Source of the DNA: CALGLS01 sp047626155
GTDB lineage: Bacteria; Bacteroidota; Bacteroidia; Chitinophagales; Saprospiraceae
Direction of reading: 5' to 3'
Length of the DNA: 6,557 bases
NCBI GenBank assembly: GCA_047626155.1
Contig: JBLHRR010000219.1
Location: 1-6,557 of the forward strand
The notes below the pieces were generated by a model. It ran no database searches, was not told the DNA's origin, and saw only the letters and a list, made by a program, of their open reading frames with translations. Both the position numbers and the translations under genes were made by a program. Position 1 is the first letter of the stretch, and the number at the start of each line of letters is the position of its first letter. Positions 1 to 4,863 of this stretch are shown one piece after another.

Positions 1-3000
1 CAGTTGGCGGCACTAAAAGCCAAGGGACTAAAAGTAATGTCCTATTCCAGCAACAAAACTTATCTGCTTTCTTTCCCGAATAGTTTGGATAAAAGAGATT
101 TGATCAAACTCGGAATCGTAGCTTTTGCACCTACAAAGAAAGAGCAAAAGCTGGCTGCAAATATCCGTGATAAAGTATACCCGGCGTATGCTATGACTGG
201 AGATAATCGGCTTAAAATAGCGATTAATTTCCATGAAGGTTTTTCTAAAAACCGGTATCATTTCTTATTAGAGAAATATGATATTGAAATTCTGGAAGAT
301 CAATTTACCGCTAAAAACATCATTACCATTATTGCGCATCTAGCGGATATTGACTTGATTGCTGAAGAGCCTTTGGTTGCTTTTGTAGATTTGGTTACTC
401 CGCCAGTGGAGCAACTTAATCACGAAGTCAAAGCTCTACAGAAAATCTCTTATGTCAATTCTGCCAATGGTTACAACCTTAAAGGGAATGGGGTAGTGGT
501 AGGTATTGGAGATGGAGGGGAGCTCGGAGACCATCTTGATTTTCAAGATCGTGTGATTAATTATGCCAATGGAACCTATAGTTCGTTTGGAGATCATGGA
601 GATCACGTCTCTGGAATTGTTGGTGGCGGTGGACAGGTAAATCCGAGACATAAAGGGATGGCTCCTGAAGCTACGGTGCTTACCCAGAAGACGAGTCTGG
701 TGACTTACTATGCGGAGGATTATTATAATGATCACGGTATGATATTGACCAACAACTCCTATGGTACCAGTTTCAACTGTGCCACTAATGGGACTTATAA
801 TTATACCAGTCAAAACTTGGACTTGCAGATGCGGAATTTTCCGGACATGCTTCACGTTTTTGCCGCTGGTAACTCTGGTTCTCAAACCTGTTCGCCTTAC
901 CCTGCTGGGTATTTTACATTATTGAAATTTTACCAAAGTGCAAAAAATGTATTGACGGTAGGAAATGTAACAGACAGTCGGATTATAAAAAGTAACTCCA
1001 GTAGAGGACCTGCTAGCGATGGTCGTTTGAAGCCGGAGATCTGTGGCATTGGAACTTCTGTAACTTCCACTTCTAGAAATTTTGATTATTCCACTAAGAC
1101 TGGAACATCCATGGCAGCACCTTCTGTAACAGGAACCATGGCTTTATTATACGAGAGCTATAGAAATGAGAATGGTAATGCAAATCCTCAAGGTGGTCTG
1201 ATGAAAGCCGTAGCTTGTAACACTGCTGATGACCTCGGAAATGATGGGCCTGATTATATTTATGGATTTGGATTAATCAATGCACGCAGAGCTATTTCCA
1301 CCATTCAGGATGGAAGACACCTTACGAGTTCTATTTCTAATGGCGATTCCAATACCCATACAATTAATGTTCCTGCCAATACGAAGGAAGTAAAAGTAAT
1401 GTTATATTGGACAGATAAAGAGGCGGTACCATACCCGGTTAAAGCATTGGTAAATAACCTAGATGTTGAAGTGACTACTTCAAACGGCACTAATCTTCTA
1501 CCATGGGTATTGAATTTTGATCCGGCTCACGTCGCTGATCTTGCTACACGTCAGGTGGATTCTTTGAATAATATCGAGCAGGTTTCTTTGGATAATCCTC
1601 CTTCTGGAAATTATACAATTTCGGTAACGGGTACGGAGATACCTGAAGGGCCACAGGAATATTACATTGTTTATGAATTCGTAGCCGAGGATGTTGTTTT
1701 GACCCATCCAATGGGGGAGGAGCCGTTTGGCTTTTCTGAAGTAGAACCTATCCAATGGGATACTGACAATAACAATACTAGTACATTTACTGTAGAATAT
1801 AGCTTGGATGGTGGTTCGAACTGGATCGTCATTGATAATAATGTAGCCGCTGACCAACGATCTTTATTTTGGGCAGTGCCTTCTAATGTAACCGAAAGTG
1901 CTTTTGTAAAGGTTTCTAAAAACATAGGAGGTTATTCAGATTCAAACGCTACGGCCTTCAGTATTTACGATGCGCCAGTGTTATTGACCAGTCCTGCCTG
2001 CGAAGGAAGAGTGTTCCTTGATTGGAACGAGATAGGAGGAGTCGATCATTATGAGGTTTTGAAATACGAAGGAACGGAGATGGTTTCAGTAGGCACCACC
2101 ATGGACTCAGAATATACGGTTATAGATTCTGATATGGTACTGGGAGAGCAATATTGGTTTGCTGTAAAAGGGATTAAAAGTGGAGGACTGGGTAGCAAAA
2201 GATCTATCGCAATGCCTTGTATACCTACAGATGATGCTGCCTGTGATTGGTCAAATGATATTTTAGCAGAGGCCATTATCATTCCGCTGAAAGGAAGAAT
2301 AATGACAGGTTCTGGATTGACCTCAACAGAGGTAGTTTCACTACAAGTCCGTAATATTGGAGACAATGAGGTTTCTGGAATTGATTTGTCTTATCGAATA
2401 AATAATGGCTCGGTGGTTACGGAACATTATGCTCCAGCCATTGCTTCGGGTGAATTAATTACCTACATTTTTGATCAAGTCGTGGATATGTCTCTCGTTG
2501 GAGGCTACACTATAGATGCCTGGGTAAACTTTGGAGAGGACATTAATATCAATAACGACAGTATTATTGGACAGACGCATTCGGAACAATTAGCGAACCC
2601 TCCTATTGATTTGGAACAAGGTGCACTAGCGTTCGATTTTGAGCTTAGTAATTCATACACTTACAACTCTAATGAAATAGGCCTAACGGAATTAATTCGG
2701 TGGGACTTTGAAACGGAGGTTGATGGTACTATGGTTGCAGGGTCTTCTAACTCTATCGAATTACTGATTGATGAAGACGCTTCAGTAATTGATCCAAACT
2801 ATTCTAATAATGGAATTATTACAGTGAACTTATCAGATCATGATCTGGCAGACGGTTTGGAACTTGGCTTTGTTTATTCCAATAACAATCTGTTTCCATT
2901 AGAAGAGGGACCTGAGTTGTTAAATAAAGCTTACGTGCGAGGTTCGGATAGTGATTCCTGGATAGAGGCTTATGCTATGTTGGAGGAGGAAACTGGCTGG

Positions 3001-3714
3001 CATGAAGTTGAATACTTAAATGTAGGAGAGTTGTTAAATAACACGGGGCAAAGTTTATCCACCAGCTTCCAAATTCGATTTGAAGAAAATGGAAAAGGCT
3101 TGTTATTAAATACCGTTTCTATCCGCCAAACCAGTGCGCTTCCTGTGGAGTTGGTTTCGTTCAATGCCATCAAAATAGGCGGAGATGCATTATTGAAATG
3201 GAAAACGGCTTCTGAATTGAATAATGAGCGGTTTGAAATTCAGGTGGCCACTTCTGTAGAGCAAATTCAGAATAACGACTTTAAAGTGTTAGGGACTATT
3301 CCTGGGATGGGGACAAGTGTTGAACCACAGTTGTATACTTACCTAGATATTACACCAAACAAAAATGGCTACTACTATTACCGTTTGAAACAATTAGATT
3401 ACGATGGCAAATTTGATTATTCAGAAATTAGAGAACTGGAGTTCTCTGAGGAAGATTATCAAATAGAAAGCTATCCAAACCCTTTTACGGATTATGTAAC
3501 GATCGGTTCTGACCAATCGACCTTTAGTAACCTGAAAGGACGATTATACAATACCATTGGCCAATTAGTCGATGAATTTGAAATCCCAGCTTCCGGTCAC
3601 AGCGGACCTTATCGATTCGATATTCGAGCAGAGTTGCCAGGGGGATCTTACTTCCTTCACCTAGAAGGAGAGAGTGGATCAAGACGAACTATTGCCCTTA
3701 TAAAGGCAGAATAA
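1..3714 (+). CDS. Secreted subtilisin-like serine protease (S8, KP-43-like) with T9SS sorting domain, 5'-truncated
   Basis: Extracellular or cell-surface endopeptidase. The frame is open from base 1 and no signal peptide is visible, so the real start lies upstream; the TTG at base 4 is probably internal. Residues are counted from that TTG. Residues 1-135 resemble the prodomain of Bacteroidota subtilases. The catalytic domain is about 150-430: Asp170 (GIGDGG), His198 (HGDHVSGI), oxyanion Asn290 (FAAGNSG) and Ser369 (GTSMAAPS) form a complete catalytic set. Residues 440-560 look like the KP-43-type jelly-roll domain (LVNNLDVEV, NNIEQV). Then come a beta module (565-655), an Fn3-like domain (655-740), a CARDB-like domain (750-860), a MAM-like region (about 870-1040), the LPVELVSF module (1046-1145) and a type A T9SS sorting domain (SYPNPFTDYVTI, 1156-1236) ending in TAA. 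It therefore probably crosses the outer membrane by T9SS, with removal of the tail. DGG and HGDH differ from the usual D(T/S)G and HGTH. The family call is firm; the substrate is unknown. Confidence 0.95.
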   Translation, partial: QLAALKAKGLKVMSYSSNKTYLLSFPNSLDKRDLIKLGIVAFAPTKKEQKLAANIRDKVYPAYAMTGDNRLKIAINFHEGFSKNRYHFLLEKYDIEILEDQFTAKNIITIIAHLADIDLIAEEPLVAFVDLVTPPVEQLNHEVKALQKISYVNSANGYNLKGNGVVVGIGDGGELGDHLDFQDRVINYANGTYSSFGDHGDHVSGIVGGGGQVNPRHKGMAPEATVLTQKTSLVTYYAEDYYNDHGMILTNNSYGTSFNCATNGTYNYTSQNLDLQMRNFPDMLHVFAAGNSGSQTCSPYPAGYFTLLKFYQSAKNVLTVGNVTDSRIIKSNSSRGPASDGRLKPEICGIGTSVTSTSRNFDYSTKTGTSMAAPSVTGTMALLYESYRNENGNANPQGGLMKAVACNTADDLGNDGPDYIYGFGLINARRAISTIQDGRHLTSSISNGDSNTHTINVPANTKEVKVMLYWTDKEAVPYPVKALVNNLDVEVTTSNGTNLLPWVLNFDPAHVADLATRQVDSLNNIEQVSLDNPPSGNYTISVTGTEIPEGPQEYYIVYEFVAEDVVLTHPMGEEPFGFSEVEPIQWDTDNNNTSTFTVEYSLDGGSNWIVIDNNVAADQRSLFWAVPSNVTESAFVKVSKNIGGYSDSNATAFSIYDAPVLLTSPACEGRVFLDWNEIGGVDHYEVLKYEGTEMVSVGTTMDSEYTVIDSDMVLGEQYWFAVKGIKSGGLGSKRSIAMPCIPTDDAACDWSNDILAEAIIIPLKGRIMTGSGLTSTEVVSLQVRNIGDNEVSGIDLSYRINNGSVVTEHYAPAIASGELITYIFDQVVDMSLVGGYTIDAWVNFGEDININNDSIIGQTHSEQLANPPIDLEQGALAFDFELSNSYTYNSNEIGLTELIRWDFETEVDGTMVAGSSNSIELLIDEDASVIDPNYSNNGIITVNLSDHDLADGLELGFVYSNNNLFPLEEGPELLNKAYVRGSDSDSWIEAYAMLEEETGWHEVEYLNVGELLNNTGQSLSTSFQIRFEENGKGLLLNTVSIRQTSALPVELVSFNAIKIGGDALLKWKTASELNNERFEIQVATSVEQIQNNDFKVLGTIPGMGTSVEPQLYTYLDITPNKNGYYYYRLKQLDYDGKFDYSEIRELEFSEEDYQIESYPNPFTDYVTIGSDQSTFSNLKGRLYNTIGQLVDEFEIPASGHSGPYRFDIRAELPGGSYFLHLEGESGSRRTIALIKAE

Positions 3715-3811
3715 CCAAGTACCAATTATCAATTACGACACAGCAATTAGCCTAGTGCTTTTATAACCATACATATACCATACATAACGAATTAGTTTTT
3801 TAACCTACTAC

Positions 3812-3836
3812 AGCTGAAGTCGATAGACTATCAGCT
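3812..3836 (+). other. Hairpin in the 3' untranslated region of the protease gene
   Basis: AGCTGA-AGTC, a GATA tetraloop, then GACT-A-TCAGCT form a 10-bp stem with one bulged A (3830). No T-tract follows, so it is not a terminator by itself. It lies about 100 bases after the protease stop codon and just before the real terminator. It could stabilise the 3' end of the mRNA, but this rests on the fold alone. Confidence 0.35.
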
Positions 3837-3858
3837 ATGACCTACAACCAAAGCATAA

Positions 3859-3900
3859 AAAGGCGTTCCAATTAATTTTGGAGCGCCTTTGCTTTGTTTT
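3859..3900 (+). terminator. Rho-independent terminator of the protease gene
   Basis: The arms AAAGGCGTTCCA (3859-3870) and TGGAGCGCCTTT (3879-3890) make a 12-bp stem with one G-T wobble and an 8-base AT-rich loop. A T-rich run (GCTTTGTTTTGTT) follows directly. It is about 145 bases after the stop codon and is the natural end of the protease transcript. Confidence 0.85.
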
Positions 3901-4142
3901 GTTGACATTGATCTTGCTTATGAAACCCTTAAATTCTTCTTGGAAAGGGTCCGATATATTAAAAAGGGTTAAAATTTATTTATTTTCTAATAAGATACGG
4001 CGTTGATTGCTATTAAAATGTAGTCATATTTTTCACAATTAAAATTAACTTTAAGGCATTAATAAATTGTAATACAGCGTGTTAGGTATTCGATAAATTG
4101 TTTTTATTGCATTTATATTTACACAAATATACATATCTGTCC
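3901..4142. other. AT-rich spacer without a recognisable gene
   Basis: No protein gene or RNA family is recognised here. A 28-codon reading frame (3920-4006) has no supporting features. AACCCTT (3924-3930) is complementary to AAGGGTT (3964-3970) and to AAGGGT (3945-3950), so alternative weak hairpins are possible. The stretch may contain upstream regulatory DNA for the repeat array, but nothing specific can be shown. Confidence 0.5.
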
Positions 4143-4173
4143 TTTGTGAGCACTCCAATAGTCCCCATATTTG
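4143..4173 (+). promoter_or_regulatory. Candidate Bacteroidota-type promoter for the repeat/ncRNA array
   Basis: TTTG (4143-4146), a 19-base spacer and CATATTTG (4166-4173) match the Bacteroidota primary-sigma consensus (TTTG at -33, TAnnTTTG at -7), with one mismatch at the first base of the -7 box. Transcription would then begin near 4178-4182, just before the first repeat copy and close to the start of a TGTAATT/AATTACA stem. Two short boxes in AT-rich DNA can occur by chance, so this is a moderate call supported mainly by its position. Confidence 0.45.
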
Positions 4174-4177
4174 TATT

Positions 4178-4337
4178 GTAATTAGAAGGAACTAGTGGAA
4201 ATCGAAAAAAATTACAGATTCAGCAAAGGCTGGATATCGCCTGAGAAAGGCCACAAATACGGATATGTTCATGGGATTATAATTTGTTGGTGGTGAGTTA
4301 TTCCGACTCAGGAATAACTCACCCCTCAATTTTTCTC
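4178..4337 (+). ncRNA. Putative structured small RNA containing repeat copy 1 (unrecognised family)
   Basis: This is a predicted transcript of about 155-160 bases, from the candidate promoter to the T-tract of the first repeat hairpin. Visible structure, in order: a 7-bp stem TGTAATT (4177-4183) with AATTACA (4210-4216); a small hairpin GCCT-GAGAA-AGGC (4239-4251); a possible long stem CCACAAAT (4251-4258) with ATTTG-T-TGG (4282-4290); and the strong 13-bp hairpin 4292-4323 before T5. There is no convincing reading frame: the only in-repeat ATG frame is five codons long. I do not recognise an Rfam family. RNA status is inferred from promoter, stems, terminator and amplification. The alternative is a non-transcribed DNA repeat or mobile fragment. 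Confidence 0.45.
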
Positions 4338-4355
4338 AGATCAAATATATAGTCG
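4221..4355 (+). repeat. Tandem repeat copy 1 (135 bases)
   Basis: It begins with CAGCAAAGGCT and ends just before the next CAGCAAAGGCT. From CCACAAATACGG (4251) to the end it differs from copy 2 at one base in 105, a C/T change in the loop of the large hairpin (GACTCA here, GACTTA in copies 2 and 3). Its 5' portion (4232-4250) is different in sequence and four bases shorter than in the other copies. Confidence 0.95.
4284..4334 (+). terminator. Terminator-like hairpin of repeat copy 1
   Basis: GGTGAGTTATTCC (4292-4304) pairs perfectly with GGAATAACTCACC (4311-4323) around the loop GACTCA. The stem can be lengthened by GG/CC (4289-4290 with 4324-4325) and TTG/CAA (4284-4286 with 4327-4329), with small bulges. 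This places the T5 run (4330-4334) directly beside the stem, as in intrinsic terminators. The T-run is short, so termination may be partial. Confidence 0.65.
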
Positions 4356-4494
4356 CAGCAAAGGCTCGGCAGTCAGGAGAAAGACCTGGCCACAAATACG
4401 GATATGTTCATGGGATTATAATTTGTTGGTGGTGAGTTATTCCGACTTAGGAATAACTCACCCCTCAATTTTTCTCAGATCAAATATATAGTCG
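4356..4494 (+). repeat. Tandem repeat copy 2 (139 bases)
   Basis: This is the central, complete copy. It is identical to copy 3 in its 5' part except G4369 versus A4508, and identical to copy 1 over its 3' 105 bases except one loop base. It contains the hairpin CAGG-AGAAAGA-CCTG (4374-4388), with flanking GGC (4363-4365) able to pair with GCC (4389-4391), and the CCACAAAT/ATTTGTTGG pairing. If transcribed, it would be a second RNA of about 115-120 bases or part of a readthrough transcript. No good promoter is seen directly in front of it. Confidence 0.95.
4423..4473 (+). terminator. Terminator-like hairpin of repeat copy 2
   Basis: It has the same 13-bp perfect stem as copy 1 (4431-4443 with 4450-4462), the loop GACTTA, the same possible lower-stem extension and a T5 run at 4469-4473. 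Confidence 0.65.
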
Positions 4495-4630
4495 CAGCAA
4501 AGGCTCGACAGTCAGGAGAAAGACCTGGCCACAAATACGGATATGTTCATGGGATTATAATTTGTTGGTGGTGAGTTATTCCGACTTAGGAATAACTCAC
4601 CCCTCAATTTTTTCTCAGATCAAAAATATA
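4495..4630 (+). repeat. Tandem repeat copy 3 (3' end diverged)
   Basis: It follows copy 2 with the same 139-base period. It is identical to copy 2 except G to A at 4508 and one extra T in the T-run. Clear identity ends at about 4624 (CTCAGATCAAA); the TATATAGTCG tail of copies 1 and 2 is replaced by AATATAAATAAGG. This marks the downstream edge of the amplified array. Confidence 0.95.
4562..4613 (+). terminator. Terminator-like hairpin of repeat copy 3
   Basis: The 13-bp perfect stem (4570-4582 with 4589-4601) and the loop GACTTA are as in copy 2. The T-run is six bases long (4608-4613), slightly better for termination than in copies 1 and 2, which suits the last member of the array. Confidence 0.7.
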
Positions 4631-4641
4631 AATAAGGTTAC

Positions 4642-4690
4642 GAGCTATTAGAACAAGCTCAAATTGGCCACCTAAAGGCCAATATTTTTT
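4642..4690 (+). terminator. Rho-independent terminator downstream of the array, with an accessory hairpin
   Basis: ATTGGCC (4663-4669) pairs perfectly with GGCCAAT (4677-4683) around a 7-base loop, followed by ATTTTTT (4684-4690). Just upstream, GAGCT (4642-4646) and AGCTC (4656-4660) form a second 5-bp hairpin. The sequence is unrelated to the 139-base repeat. No gene lies between copy 3 and this terminator, so it may back up the array terminators or end a longer readthrough RNA. Confidence 0.75.
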
Positions 4691-4704
4691 AGGATATTCT
4701 ACTT

Positions 4705-4749
4705 AGAAAGTCGCATCCCCCCCCCCATGGAGTGCGACTTTCTTTTTTT
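4705..4749 (+). terminator. Strong rho-independent terminator with a C10 loop
   Basis: AGAAAGTCGCA (4705-4715) pairs perfectly with TGCGACTTTCT (4733-4743), an 11-bp stem followed by a run of seven T (4743-4749). The loop contains ten consecutive C (4717-4726) followed by ATGGAG; TCC/GGA inside the loop can add pairs. This is the last and strongest of the hairpins before the esterase gene and should insulate it from upstream transcription. Confidence 0.85.
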
Positions 4750-4774
4750 GTAGTACAATTGTTTCATGATTATT

Positions 4775-4789
4775 GCTAACTTAATTAGC
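4775..4789. promoter_or_regulatory. Small dyad upstream of the esterase gene, possible operator
   Basis: GCTAA-CTTAA-TTAGC is a perfect 5-bp inverted repeat with a 5-base centre, 75 bases before the esterase ATG. It lies in the 114-base leader between the last terminator and the gene, where its promoter must be. No convincing TTTG/TAnnTTTG pair is visible in that leader, so the promoter itself cannot be placed. Such a short dyad may be chance. Confidence 0.2.
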
Positions 4790-4863
4790 GTACATAAATA
4801 CCCAAAGTGATGTGTAGCAAAAGAAAGAGGGTATTATTCTAAATTATAGTAATTATCCATCTC

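Noticed and set aside
436..885. 149-codon minus-strand ORF inside the protease gene
   Set aside because: It overlaps the D and H catalytic motifs of the subtilase on the other strand and its translation is low-complexity and unrecognisable.
3766..3786. Direct repeat ACCATACATA (two copies, 11 bases apart)
   Set aside because: Too short and AT-rich to distinguish from chance, and no associated element was found.
3920..4006. 28-codon ORF after the protease terminator
   Set aside because: It is short, in AT-rich spacer, with no recognisable motif, membrane segment or translation signal.
4265..4282. Five-codon reading frame MFMGL inside each repeat as a leader peptide
   Set aside because: It is conserved only because the copies are near-identical. 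There is no ribosome-binding signal and no regulatory codon pattern.
4278..4283. TATAAT as a promoter -10 box inside each repeat
   Set aside because: The Bacteroidota primary sigma factor does not use the E. coli -10 box, and no suitable -33 TTG lies at the right distance.
4342..4349. Minus-strand TATATTTG (perfect TAnnTTTG) as a promoter for an antisense RNA
   Set aside because: The only nearby minus-strand TTTG is about 9 bases away, too close for a -33 box. Copy 3 has lost the match.
4221..4630. CRISPR array
   Set aside because: The whole 139-base unit is repeated, with no short repeat alternating with unique spacers, and no cas genes are present.
4178..4630. Type III toxin-antitoxin RNA repeats (ToxI-like) or a retron ncRNA
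   Set aside because: ToxI-type repeats are about 35-45 bases with one terminator after them and a toxin gene next to it. A retron needs a reverse transcriptase. The downstream gene here is a secreted esterase.
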